Shown here: in pieces, positions 34,928 through 43,425 of the stretch
Position numbering within the stretch: the first letter of the stretch is position 1
How the letters are laid out: each line of letters starts with the position of its first letter
Source of the DNA: Flavobacterium panici
GTDB taxonomy: Bacteria; Bacteroidota; Bacteroidia; Flavobacteriales; Flavobacteriaceae
Length of the DNA stretch: 64,000 nt
Direction of reading: 5' to 3'
NCBI RefSeq assembly: GCF_903819335.1
Contig: NZ_CAIJDE010000033.1
Location: forward strand, 1-64,000
Notes under the pieces: generated by a model
The model's database searches: none
What the model was told of the DNA's origin: nothing
Seen by the model: only the letters and a program-made list of their open reading frames with translations
Translations under genes and position numbers: made by a program

Positions 34928-34958
34928 AAGGGCCGTCCCGATTTCTGACACAGCCCTT
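34928..34958 (-). terminator. terminator of pcm
   Basis: AAGGGC at 34928-34933 pairs with GCCCTT at 34953-34958; the minus strand continues with TTTTTAG. It is 8 bp from the pcm stop. Confidence 0.6.
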
Positions 34959-34965
34959 AAATTTT

Positions 34966-35607
34966 TTAATTTTTATCTTCTAATAAAGGAACAAATCTAA
35001 ATTCTCCAAACTCGTGTTTTTCAAATTGAGTTTCGTTCTTTCTAATTAACAAAGTCATAATCTGAACGTCTTCTCCAAGCGGAATAACCAGCCTTCCTCC
35101 TATTTTTAACTGTGCCATTAATGGCTGTGGAATAAATGGTGCGCCTGCAGTTACAATAATACTGTCAAACGGAGCATAATGCGGCAAACCTTTATAACCA
35201 TCTCCAAAAGAAACATGTTTAGGACGAATGTTTAGTTTCGGAAATAAAATTGAAGTCTGCTTAAACAATTCATTTTGTCTTTCGATAGTATATACTTTTG
35301 CGCCCAAAGCAAATAAAACTGCTGTTTGGTAACCTGAACCCGTTCCTATTTCCAGAATCTTGTGATCTTTTTTTACTTCTAACAACTGCGATTGAAACGC
35401 CACAGTGTACGGCTGCGAAATAGTCTGCCCCGCGCCAATAGGAAAAGCCTTATCCTGATAGGCAAAATCTTCAAAACTTGAATTCAAAAAAAGGTGTCTT
35501 GGGATTTTTTTTATCGCATCCAGAACCGCTCTGTCAGTAATTCCTTTTTGTTCTAAAGTGCTTACTAATTGATTACGAAGTCCTTGATGTTTGGCAGTGT
35601 CTTTCAA
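34966..35607 (-). CDS. pcm: protein-L-isoaspartate O-methyltransferase
   Basis: Pcm methylates isoaspartyl residues from damaged proteins with S-adenosylmethionine, starting their repair. The 213-residue protein has the family blocks IPRHLFLNSSFEDFAYQDKAFPIGAGQTISQPYTVA and the SAM motif EIGTGSGYQTAVL, then GDGYKGLP and VTAGAPFIP. Length matches. A TATTTTTG promoter lies just upstream. It is convergent with the Fic gene across the REP element. Confidence 0.96.
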   Translation of the reverse strand: MKDTAKHQGLRNQLVSTLEQKGITDRAVLDAIKKIPRHLFLNSSFEDFAYQDKAFPIGAGQTISQPYTVAFQSQLLEVKKDHKILEIGTGSGYQTAVLFALGAKVYTIERQNELFKQTSILFPKLNIRPKHVSFGDGYKGLPHYAPFDSIIVTAGAPFIPQPLMAQLKIGGRLVIPLGEDVQIMTLLIRKNETQFEKHEFGEFRFVPLLEDKN

Positions 35608-35628
35608 AATGGGTAGGTTTTATTTTCG

Positions 35629-35660
35629 CAAAAATAAGAAAACAAATCATCAATTATCAA
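35629..35660 (-). promoter_or_regulatory. Bacteroidota-type promoter for pcm
   Basis: On the minus strand TTG (35660-35658) is followed after 21 bp by TATTTTTG (35636-35629). The leader would be about 17 nt. Confidence 0.6.
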
Positions 35661-35725
35661 GTACTTTTTAATCATTTAATTTCTATTTTTGGTCAAAACT
35701 TAATTTTTAGTAAATCTAATATTTT

Positions 35726-36721
35726 ATGAAGAAAGCAATACTCCTTTTATCTTTATTTTTTTCGTTATCAGGAATCATACAATCAATTGTTTTCTTATTC
35801 ATAAGATCTGAAAAATTTTTAGAATTTATAGTTTTTACAAATATTACACCTTATTATTTTTCAGGTTTAACTGTTATGATTGAAGTTGAAAGAATTAATC
35901 AGTACACATCAACCTCTGCATCATTAGGGTTATTAAATTTATTTTTTTACTTGTCTTTTTTATTTGGAACTATAATTTATTTTTTCTCAAAGTATAAAGA
36001 AACTAAATTGTTGCTATTCAATTTTAGTTTAATAATAATTAGCGAAATAAGAAGTTTAGTATTTTTTCTTTTTGCTTTTGAAGATTGGACAAACTCGTAT
36101 ATAACATATAGAATATCAGGAATAACAATTACAATAGTATATATACTTTTGTCTTATTTTATTACAAATAGATATTTGAATACTAGCGAAGAAATAGTAT
36201 CAGATCAGGGCTATTTACAGAATTCATCAAAATACAGACGTTTTTGTAATTACATTATTGATGGAGGCTTTATAATAGTTATAGCTTTAGGTATTATTGA
36301 ATTTGCAAAAAACAACAATACTTATATGTCCTTTTTTAATGGTTTAAAATCTATTTTTGGAGATAAATTGGGGCTTTTGATTTTTATATCTTTGGTTAAA
36401 ATTATTTATTATTTAACGTATGAATCAATTTTCAGGTCGACGCCTGCTAAATTCTTAACCGGCTGTTATGTCACAGATGAGGAAGGAAATCCGCCTACTT
36501 TTTCAATAATTTTAAAACGAACTTTATTTAGATTAATTCCCTTTGAAAGTTTATCTTTTTTGATGGGCAAAAATTTGCATGATGACTATTCCGATACGTA
36601 TGTTGTCAATAAAAAAACGAATAGCATAATTGAAAATCGCTATTCACAATTTTTAGCAATCGCATTTGGCATCTTATTAGTGATCTATTTTTGTCTGTCA
36701 AACAAAAACATATTTAATTAA
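35726..36721 (+). CDS. RDD family multipass membrane protein
   Basis: The 331-residue protein has about seven hydrophobic segments and a C-terminal RDD domain: SKYRRFCNYIIDGGFI (the Arg-Asp pair), YESIFRSTPAKFLTGCYVTD, LKRTLFRLIPFESLSF and HDDYSDTYVV, which is the conserved spacing of RDD proteins. Some RDD proteins are reported as Na+/H+ antiporters but most have no known role. The N-terminal helices (about 5-25 and 70-160) are specific to this protein. A TATTTTTG -7-like box lies at 35684-35691. Confidence 0.82.
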   Translation: MKKAILLLSLFFSLSGIIQSIVFLFIRSEKFLEFIVFTNITPYYFSGLTVMIEVERINQYTSTSASLGLLNLFFYLSFLFGTIIYFFSKYKETKLLLFNFSLIIISEIRSLVFFLFAFEDWTNSYITYRISGITITIVYILLSYFITNRYLNTSEEIVSDQGYLQNSSKYRRFCNYIIDGGFIIVIALGIIEFAKNNNTYMSFFNGLKSIFGDKLGLLIFISLVKIIYYLTYESIFRSTPAKFLTGCYVTDEEGNPPTFSIILKRTLFRLIPFESLSFLMGKNLHDDYSDTYVVNKKTNSIIENRYSQFLAIAFGILLVIYFCLSNKNIFN

Positions 36722-36829
36722 TTTATAAAAAATCAAAGATTTCTTTTTAATTACCAAATCACTAAATCTTTATTACATTCATTTTCACGTTCGACAAATA
36801 AATTATATTTTTGTTTAAAATACATTCTC

Positions 36830-37795
36830 ATGTTAAAAGTAGGAGTTTTAGGTGCTGGTCATCTTGGTAAAATACATTTACGCTTATTACAACAATCTGA
36901 CAAATACGAATTAGTTGGATTTTACGACGAAAATCAAGAAAATGCCGAAAGAATCTCAAAAGAATTTGGCTATAAAAATTTCAGTACAATTGCAAAACTT
37001 ATACACGCTGTCGATGTAATCGACATTGTAACTCCAACACTTTCTCACTACAAATGTGCAAAAGTGGCAATTAAATCAGGAAAACATATCTTTATTGAAA
37101 AGCCAATTGCCAATACCGTTGAAGAAGCCGAAGAAATTATGGCTTTAGCAAAAGAATACAACGTAAAAGGACAAGTTGGTCATGTTGAGCGTTTTAACCC
37201 AGCTTTTATCGCTACAAAAAACATGATCGAAAACCCAATGTTTATTGAAACACATCGTTTAGCCGAATTTAATCCGCGTGGTACAGACGTTCCTGTAGTT
37301 CTGGATTTAATGATTCATGATATTGATGCTATTTTAAGTGTTGTAAAATCAAAAGTGAAAAATATTAATGCAAGCGGCGTTTCGGTTATCAGCGAAACTC
37401 CTGATATTGCCAATGCCCGAATCGAATTTGAAAATGGCTGCGTTGCCAATTTAACTGCCAGTAGAATTTCTTTAAAGAATATGCGTAAATCACGTTTCTT
37501 TCAAAAAGACGCTTACATTTCAGTTGACTTTTTAGAGAAAAAATGTGAAGTCGTTCGTATGAAAGATGCGCCGGAAGTTCCGGGAGATTTTGATATGATT
37601 CTGCAAAATGCCGAAGGTGTAAAAAAACAAATTTACTTTACAAATCCTGATGTGGAGCAAAACAACGCAATTCTTGACGAATTAGAATCTTTTGCACATG
37701 CAATAAACACAGATACAACTCCGGTTGTAACGCTTGAACAGGCAACAGATGCATTACGTGTTGCTTATCAAATTATTGATTGTTTCGATAAATAA
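36830..37795 (+). CDS. Gfo/Idh/MocA family NAD(P)-dependent oxidoreductase
   Basis: The 321-residue protein has the Rossmann motif GVLGAGHLGKIHLRLL at the N-terminus, the EKPIANTVEEAE family motif (Lys acts in hydride transfer) and the C-terminal alpha/beta domain with GHVERFNPAF and DLMIHDIDAI. The substrate is probably a sugar, inositol or polyol derivative, but cannot be named. A TATTTTTG -7-like element at 36806-36813 precedes it. It stands next to hbd in the same direction with a hairpin between. Confidence 0.88.
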   Translation: MLKVGVLGAGHLGKIHLRLLQQSDKYELVGFYDENQENAERISKEFGYKNFSTIAKLIHAVDVIDIVTPTLSHYKCAKVAIKSGKHIFIEKPIANTVEEAEEIMALAKEYNVKGQVGHVERFNPAFIATKNMIENPMFIETHRLAEFNPRGTDVPVVLDLMIHDIDAILSVVKSKVKNINASGVSVISETPDIANARIEFENGCVANLTASRISLKNMRKSRFFQKDAYISVDFLEKKCEVVRMKDAPEVPGDFDMILQNAEGVKKQIYFTNPDVEQNNAILDELESFAHAINTDTTPVVTLEQATDALRVAYQIIDCFDK

Positions 37796-37820
37796 TATAA
37801 AAATATAACTCATTATTTTT

Positions 37821-37857
37821 AAGGTTTAAAGCTGGCAGAAAAGCCACTTTAAACCTT
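37821..37857 (+). terminator. long hairpin between the Gfo/Idh gene and hbd
   Basis: AAGGTTTAAAG at 37821-37831 pairs perfectly with CTTTAAACCTT at 37847-37857, with an inner TGGC/GCCA extension. The 3' side lacks a strong T-run, so it may be a weak terminator or an mRNA-stability hairpin. Confidence 0.45.
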
Positions 37858-37887
37858 AACTTTTAAAATTTAAATACCAAAAACAAA

Positions 37888-38775
37888 ATGAAAACTATAG
37901 CTGTAATTGGTGCAGGAACAATGGGTAACGGAATTGCTCATACATTTGCACAAAGCGGATTTACTGTAAAATTAATCGACGTTTCTGAAAAATCATTAGA
38001 TAAAGGAATGGCAACTATTGCGGCTAATTTAGACCGTATGCTTGCAAAAGGAACAATTACGCAGGAAGATGTTGCTAAAACAATCACTAATATTATTACT
38101 TATACCGATATTAAAGACGGTGTTGTTGGTGCTGATTTAGTTGTAGAAGCTGCAACTGAAAATGTAGAATTAAAACTGAATATTTTCAAGCAATTAAACG
38201 AAGCTTGTTCTCACAATACCATTTTAGCAACCAATACTTCTTCAATTTCAATTACACAAATTGGTTCTGTTGTTGCACATCCAGAACGCGTTATTGGAAT
38301 GCATTTTATGAATCCGGTACCAATTATGAAATTGGTTGAAATCATTCGCGGTTACAACACAAGCGATGAAGTAACAAAAATCATCATGGATTTATCTGAG
38401 AAATTAGGTAAAGTTCCTGTTGAAGTAAACGATTATCCGGGCTTTGTAGCAAACAGAATTTTAATGCCAATGCTAAACGAAGCAATAGAAACGTTATATA
38501 ATAAAGTAGCCGGAGTTTACGAAATTGATACCGTAATGAAATTAGGAATGGGACACCCAATGGGACCGCTTCAATTAGCTGATTTTATTGGTCTTGATGT
38601 TTGTCTTGCAATCTTAAATGTAATGTACGAAGGTTTCAAAAATCCAAAATACGCACCTTGTCCATTATTAGTAAATATGGTGAGAGCAGGAAAACTGGGT
38701 GTAAAATCTGGCGAAGGTTTTTACGATTACAGCGAAAGCAAAAAAGCAGAGAAAATTTCTAAGCAGTTTGTTTAA
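37888..38775 (+). CDS. 3-hydroxyacyl-CoA (3-hydroxybutyryl-CoA) dehydrogenase
   Basis: This NAD(P)-dependent enzyme interconverts 3-hydroxyacyl-CoA and 3-oxoacyl-CoA in fatty-acid oxidation or butyrate-type pathways. The 295-residue protein has the N-terminal GAGTMGNGIAHTFAQSGF cofactor loop, TNTSSISITQI, the catalytic His block GMHFMNPVPIMKLVE and a C-terminal helical domain with GMGHPMGPLQLADFIGLD. Length matches short-chain Hbd rather than the multifunctional FadB. No other fatty-acid oxidation gene is next to it. Confidence 0.93.
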   Translation: MKTIAVIGAGTMGNGIAHTFAQSGFTVKLIDVSEKSLDKGMATIAANLDRMLAKGTITQEDVAKTITNIITYTDIKDGVVGADLVVEAATENVELKLNIFKQLNEACSHNTILATNTSSISITQIGSVVAHPERVIGMHFMNPVPIMKLVEIIRGYNTSDEVTKIIMDLSEKLGKVPVEVNDYPGFVANRILMPMLNEAIETLYNKVAGVYEIDTVMKLGMGHPMGPLQLADFIGLDVCLAILNVMYEGFKNPKYAPCPLLVNMVRAGKLGVKSGEGFYDYSESKKAEKISKQFV

Positions 38776-38786
38776 GTTTTTTAAAT

Positions 38787-39308
38787 ATGATATCATTTGA
38801 GAGTGAATATAAAAATTTTAATCAACGCCTTTTTACTTTAAAAAATGTGTCATTCCTGATTGAATTCTTTACTTATTCATGTCTAATTATATTTTTTAAT
38901 CTTTCGAAATTTTATACAATAATAATTGGGCTATTTCTTTTAGCAATATGTAGCTTTATCCTTATTAGCAGAAGCAAAACCAACATTGATTTAATAACCT
39001 TTCAGGAAAATAGAATTATTTTAAATGGTGAAACATTTAATACGAAATGGATAAAATCAATAGATATAAAAGAAACTTATATACAGATACTGAGTATTGG
39101 TTCTCGACAAGGATTACGTGGTGCGATTTTTTATTTAAAAATAAAAAATAAAGAAGATCACTACATTATAAACTCATTCGACACCTATTCTGACGAAGGA
39201 ATAATACAGATTTTTAATGAGTTTAAAAAGTTCAAGGAAGAAAAAATAATTGTAGACGAAACATTAATATTATTGAGAATTCAAGAAAAAATAGAAAAAT
39301 GTCAATAG
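38787..39308 (+). CDS. hypothetical protein with two membrane helices and PH-like domain
   Basis: The 173-residue protein has two hydrophobic segments (about 23-40 and 43-60) followed by a beta-rich segment (ENRIILNGETFNTKWIKSIDIKETYIQI) like bacterial PH domains of the DUF3093/YdbS type. I recognise no named family. It starts 11 bp after hbd and overlaps the yggS start by 10 bp, so all three genes are co-transcribed. Confidence 0.7.
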   Translation: MISFESEYKNFNQRLFTLKNVSFLIEFFTYSCLIIFFNLSKFYTIIIGLFLLAICSFILISRSKTNIDLITFQENRIILNGETFNTKWIKSIDIKETYIQILSIGSRQGLRGAIFYLKIKNKEDHYIINSFDTYSDEGIIQIFNEFKKFKEEKIIVDETLILLRIQEKIEKCQ

Positions 39309-39958
39309 CATTAAATTTAAATACTATCAAAGCAAGTTTACCTGAACACGTAACCTTAGTTGCCGTTTCAAAAACAAAACCTGTTTCGGACTTAATTCAA
39401 GCCTACGAAGCTGGGCAGCGTATTTTTGGAGAAAACAAAATTCAGGAAATGACTGAGAAATGGGAACAAATGCCAAAAGATATTCAATGGCATATGATTG
39501 GTCATGTTCAGTCGAATAAAGTCAAATTTATGGCACCATTTGTGAGTTTGATTCACGGTGTTGACAGTTTGAAATTATTACAGGAAATAAACAAACAAGC
39601 TTTAAAAAACAACAGAACAATAGATTGTCTTCTTCAAATATATATTGCCGAAGAAGAATCTAAATTTGGTTTAGACGAAAACGAATTAAATGAACTTTTA
39701 ACTTCTGTGGAGTTTAAAGAGTTAAAAAATATTCGTATCTTAGGTTTAATGGGAATGGCAACCTTTACAGAAGATCAAAATCAAATAAAAAAAGAATTCA
39801 CCCATTTAAAATCGATTTTTGATTCTATTCAAACACTGCAAACTGAAAACTGCAAACTGAATACTATCTCTATGGGAATGTCCGGAGATTATCAACTTGC
39901 AATAGAATGCGGCAGCACAATGGTTCGCATTGGAAGCAGCATTTTTGGAGGTCGTTAA
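39299..39958 (+). CDS. yggS: YggS family PLP homeostasis protein
   Basis: YggS (PLPBP) binds pyridoxal phosphate and keeps the free pool in balance; it has no known catalytic reaction. The 219-residue protein has the lysine site LVAVSKTKPVSD, FGENKIQEM, WHMIGHVQSNKVK, the KFGLDENE and LMGMATF blocks and the C-terminal SMGMSGDYQLAIECGSTMVRIGSSIFGGR. It starts inside the end of the hypothetical gene upstream. Confidence 0.95.
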   Translation: MSIALNLNTIKASLPEHVTLVAVSKTKPVSDLIQAYEAGQRIFGENKIQEMTEKWEQMPKDIQWHMIGHVQSNKVKFMAPFVSLIHGVDSLKLLQEINKQALKNNRTIDCLLQIYIAEEESKFGLDENELNELLTSVEFKELKNIRILGLMGMATFTEDQNQIKKEFTHLKSIFDSIQTLQTENCKLNTISMGMSGDYQLAIECGSTMVRIGSSIFGGR

Positions 39959-39980
39959 CTCTCAAAAATCACCTATCGTA

Positions 39981-40004
39981 AGACGCACTGCGGTACGCCT
40001 CTAC
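39981..40004. repeat. single AGACGCACTGCGGTACGCCTCTAC palindrome copy
   Basis: A lone relative of the palindromic units at 48100-48480 lies in the yggS-DnaQ gap. It is followed by ACTGAATACTAAAAACTGAG words. Confidence 0.5.
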
Positions 40005-40044
40005 AAAAAAACTGAATACTAAAAACTGAGACTGAACACTTAAT

Positions 40045-41406
40045 TTGTACGCAATACTAGACATAGAAACCACTGGAGGACAATTTAATGAAGAAGGAAT
40101 TACCGAAATCGCCATCTATAAATTTGATGGTCACGAAGTAGTAGACCAGTTCATAAGCCTTGTAAATCCTGAAATCCCGATTCAGCCTTTCGTAGTAAAA
40201 CTGACCGGAATCAACAATGCTATGTTACGTTCTGCTCCAAAGTTTTACGAAGTTGCCAAACGCATAATCGAAATAACCACAGATTGCGTTATTGTCGCCC
40301 ACAACGCATCGTTTGACTATCGAATTTTACGAACAGAATTTAGACGTTTAGGTTACGATTTTGAAGCCAGAACGCTTTGCACAGTTGAATTAGCCAAAAA
40401 ATTAATTCCAGAACAGCCATCGTACAGTTTAGGAAAACTAGTACGCGCGCTCGGAATCCCAATGGCCGACAGACATCGCGCCAGCGGAGACGCCATGGCA
40501 ACCACAAAGCTTTTCAAAATGCTGCTTGAAAAAGATGTCGAAAAAACAATTGTAAAAGACTTTATAAAACTTGAAATCGAAAAAGGAATTGCACCAAAAT
40601 TCCTGGATCTTTTAAGCCAAATGCCAACTAAAACCGGCGTTTATTACATTTATAATGAAAGTGGAACTCTAATATACATTGGGAAAAGCCAAAATATTAA
40701 AAAGAGAATTAATCAGCATTTTACCGGAATCACAACAAAAAGTAAAAAAATACAAACCGAAGTTTTTACCATAACTTATGACGAAACCGGAAGCGAATTA
40801 ATTGCTCTTTTAAAAGAAAGCCAGGAAGTAAAAATTAACCGTCCGAGATACAACCGCTCCCAGAAAAAATCATTTTTCCCATTTGCCCTTTATTCAGAAA
40901 AAGATGCGAATGGTTATTTGAATTTAAAACTTGAAAAAGCTGACGGACGTAAAAAAGAAATTACATCCTATGCTTCTTTACAGGAAGGTAAAAACGCACT
41001 TTTTAAATTCACTGCAAAATACCATTTGTGTCAAAAGTTAACCGGATTATACCAAAGTAAAAAAGAGTGTTTTCAATATAAAATAAAAGAATGCGACGGA
41101 GCATGTATTGGCGAAGTCACTCCGGAAATTTATAATTTGAGAGTACAGCAGTTTATCTCTGAAAACAGTTTCGAAAACAAAAGCATGATTTTAATTGACA
41201 GAGGCCGAAATGTAAACGAAAGAAGCGCTATTTTAATCGAAAACGGAACCTATCAGGGTTATGCTTATTACGATCTTAACTATCAGATTAACAATATTGA
41301 AATCCTAAAAAATATCCTAATTCCAATGCCTCATAATCGCGATGTAAAAAACATAATCCAAAATTACATCCGTAAGAGCAAATCCCTTAAAATACTCCAT
41401 TTTTAA
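40045..41406 (+). CDS. DEDDh exonuclease fused to a GIY-YIG (Cho/UvrC-like) nuclease
   Basis: The 453-residue protein starts with a DnaQ-like 3'-5' exonuclease: AILDIETTGG (Asp6 and Glu8), IVAHNASFDYRIL (about 83-95) and HRASGDAMAT (His144, Asp149). After a linker comes a GIY-YIG domain with GVYYIYNES at 198-206 and IYIGKSQNIKKRINQHF at 210-226, then a UvrC-like domain (LLKESQEVKINRPRYN). It lacks the UvrC Uvr-binding and HhH regions. It probably acts in DNA repair as a Cho-type excision nuclease with a trimming exonuclease. The start is TTG 40045; no in-frame ATG precedes the conserved DIE motif. The layout differs from classic UvrC. Confidence 0.9.
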   Translation: MYAILDIETTGGQFNEEGITEIAIYKFDGHEVVDQFISLVNPEIPIQPFVVKLTGINNAMLRSAPKFYEVAKRIIEITTDCVIVAHNASFDYRILRTEFRRLGYDFEARTLCTVELAKKLIPEQPSYSLGKLVRALGIPMADRHRASGDAMATTKLFKMLLEKDVEKTIVKDFIKLEIEKGIAPKFLDLLSQMPTKTGVYYIYNESGTLIYIGKSQNIKKRINQHFTGITTKSKKIQTEVFTITYDETGSELIALLKESQEVKINRPRYNRSQKKSFFPFALYSEKDANGYLNLKLEKADGRKKEITSYASLQEGKNALFKFTAKYHLCQKLTGLYQSKKECFQYKIKECDGACIGEVTPEIYNLRVQQFISENSFENKSMILIDRGRNVNERSAILIENGTYQGYAYYDLNYQINNIEILKNILIPMPHNRDVKNIIQNYIRKSKSLKILHF

Positions 41407-41436
41407 CAAAACAAAACTTTCATTATCTTCGTAGAT

Positions 41437-42276
41437 ATGAAAAATAGAAAATCAAAATACGAAACCTTTAGAGAAAAAATCAAAATTATCCTGTATGGTA
41501 CAAACACCATTTTAGGACGAATGTTTGATTTAGTTCTTTTAGGTTTGATTTTATTGAGCGTTTTATTAATTATGCTCGATACAGTTGAAGGAATTAGTCA
41601 AAAGTATCATGAACAGCTGCTCATTTGCGAATGGGCTATTACTGTCTTTTTTACAATTGAGTATATTCTAAGAATTATCTCGATACAAAAACCAATTAAA
41701 TACATTTTTAGTTTTTACGGAATCATCGATCTACTTGCCGTATTGCCAATGTATTTATCCATATTTTTTCCCGGTGCAAGCATTTTATCAATTGTTAGGG
41801 CATTGCGTTTTTTCAGATTATTCAAAATACTACATATCCCGCAAATTTCACATCAATCTGCACAGCTTAAGGACGCTATAGAAGCCAGTAAAGAGAAAAT
41901 TCTAGTATTCATTTATTTCGTTCTTATCAGTACCGTAATTATCGGTTCGGTTATGTATTTAGTCGAAGGCAAAGAATCAGGGTTTACCAGTATTCCCATG
42001 GGGATTTACTGGACAATAGTAACCTTAACAACAGTGGGATACGGCGATATTTCACCTCAATCACCTCTAGGACAATTTATTGCAGCATTAGTTATGATTT
42101 TAGGTTATGGAATTATTGCTGTTCCAACCGGAATTGTAACAGCAGAATTTGCAAAAAATACTTTAAAAAACAACACAGTAAGCGGTAAAAAAACATGCAG
42201 AAAATGTCAATCGCAATTACATTTTGACAACGCTAAATACTGCTACGAATGCGGAACCCAATTACCAAATAATTAA
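41437..42276 (+). CDS. voltage-gated potassium channel with C-terminal zinc ribbon
   Basis: The 279-residue protein follows the Kv plan: helices S1-S3 (about 30-105), a voltage-sensor S4 IVRALRFFRLFKILH with spaced arginines, S5, the selectivity filter TLTTVGYGD (about 198-206) and S6. An unusual C-terminal tail after S6 holds CRKCQ...CYECG, a short zinc ribbon of four cysteines (about 254-274). The tail may sense metal or redox state or mediate assembly. Family 'ion transporter' is sure; K+ selectivity rests on the TVGYG filter. Confidence 0.92.
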   Translation: MKNRKSKYETFREKIKIILYGTNTILGRMFDLVLLGLILLSVLLIMLDTVEGISQKYHEQLLICEWAITVFFTIEYILRIISIQKPIKYIFSFYGIIDLLAVLPMYLSIFFPGASILSIVRALRFFRLFKILHIPQISHQSAQLKDAIEASKEKILVFIYFVLISTVIIGSVMYLVEGKESGFTSIPMGIYWTIVTLTTVGYGDISPQSPLGQFIAALVMILGYGIIAVPTGIVTAEFAKNTLKNNTVSGKKTCRKCQSQLHFDNAKYCYECGTQLPNN

Positions 42277-42280
42277 TTTA

Positions 42281-42424
42281 TGGAGCTAATCCAGCTGTAC
42301 ATTGCAACTCCTCCTTATCTTTGTTGTTTTTTTAAGGCATAAAAGGAGCTTCCGCCGGTCGCTCTTTTACACCAAAAAAAACGAACAAATATAAGTCCGG
42401 GGTTTCCATTTCCATCTGGGCTAA
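42281..42424. repeat. palindromic flavobacterial repeat (GGAGCTAATCCAGCTGTACATT...CATCTGGGCTAA)
   Basis: The whole gap between the channel gene and miaA is one element, with CTAATCCAGCTGTACATTG at its left end, AAAGGAGCTTCCGCCGGTCG in the middle and GGTTTCCATTTCCATCTGGG at its right end. I recall similar strings from other Flavobacterium intergenic regions but cannot check; there is no ORF in it. It resembles the 7036 and 15488 elements in having a left and right half with inner stem. Confidence 0.5.
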
Positions 42425-42429
42425 AAAAT

Positions 42430-43350
42430 ATGAAATACCTAATAACCATTGTCGGACCAACAGCTATAGGCAAAACAGCCTTAAGTATTGCTTTGGCACA
42501 ACATTTTAAATGCGAAATCGTTTCTTGCGACAGCCGTCAGTTTTTTAAAGAAATGACCATTGGAACCGCAGTTCCCAATCAAAACGAACTTAATTCAGCC
42601 CAACATCATTTCATTCAAAATAAATCCATTTTCGAAAATTACACCGTTGGCGATTACGAAAAAGAAGCTTTAGCCAAAATCGAAGAACTATTTCAAACCA
42701 ATGACTTTGTAATTCTCATTGGCGGTTCAGGTTTATACGTTGATGCGATTTTAAAAGGTTTCGATGAATTTCCGGAAATTGATCCGCAAGTTCGCTCTGA
42801 AGTAAACTCAAATTACGAAAAACTCGGAATTGAATATCTTCAGGAACAATTAAAAATTTTAGATCCAGAATATTATCAAAAAATAACTTTAGAAAACCCA
42901 CAAACGCTGCAAAATCCACAGCGAATGATGCGTTTTGTAGAAGTTTGCATTGGAGCACAAAAACCGTATTCATCATTTCTAAATCAAAAGAAAAACAATA
43001 GAAACTTCACTCCTATTTTAATAGGTTTAGACGCTGACAGAGAAATCATTTACAACCGAATCAACCAGCGTGTTGACATTATGATGAACGAAGGTTTACT
43101 CGAAGAAGCCAAAACATTGTATCCTAATAAAGCGTTAAATGCGCTTCAAACCGTGGGTTATAGAGAATTATTTAGTTATTTTGATGAAGAATTCACTTTA
43201 CCATTTGCCATTGAAGAAATTAAGAAAAATACCCGAAGATTCTCCAAAAGACAATTAACGTGGTTCAAACGAAATGAAAACACAAAATGGTTTGATTATG
43301 CAGCAGATAGAAAAAATATCATAGATTACATAGAAAATCTTCTAAAGTAA
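42430..43350 (+). CDS. miaA: tRNA dimethylallyltransferase MiaA
   Basis: MiaA transfers a dimethylallyl group to N6 of A37 of tRNAs reading UNN codons. The 306-residue protein has the P-loop IVGPTAIGKTALSI at about 7-20, the CDSRQFFKEMTIGTAVP block, the IGGSGLYVDAIL motif and the C-terminal NALQTVGYRELFSYF and FSKRQLTWFKRN motifs. Length matches. Confidence 0.96.
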   Translation: MKYLITIVGPTAIGKTALSIALAQHFKCEIVSCDSRQFFKEMTIGTAVPNQNELNSAQHHFIQNKSIFENYTVGDYEKEALAKIEELFQTNDFVILIGGSGLYVDAILKGFDEFPEIDPQVRSEVNSNYEKLGIEYLQEQLKILDPEYYQKITLENPQTLQNPQRMMRFVEVCIGAQKPYSSFLNQKKNNRNFTPILIGLDADREIIYNRINQRVDIMMNEGLLEEAKTLYPNKALNALQTVGYRELFSYFDEEFTLPFAIEEIKKNTRRFSKRQLTWFKRNENTKWFDYAADRKNIIDYIENLLK

Positions 43351-43425
43351 AATCAAAAATCTTTTTTCTATACTCTATATTCTATCCTCTAAAAAAATCT
43401 AAAATCAACTATCTAAAATAAAAAA

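Noticed and set aside
37821..37857. Riboswitch ahead of hbd
   Set aside because: Only one simple long stem with a short inner extension; no conserved aptamer parts. I kept it only as a weak terminator-like hairpin.
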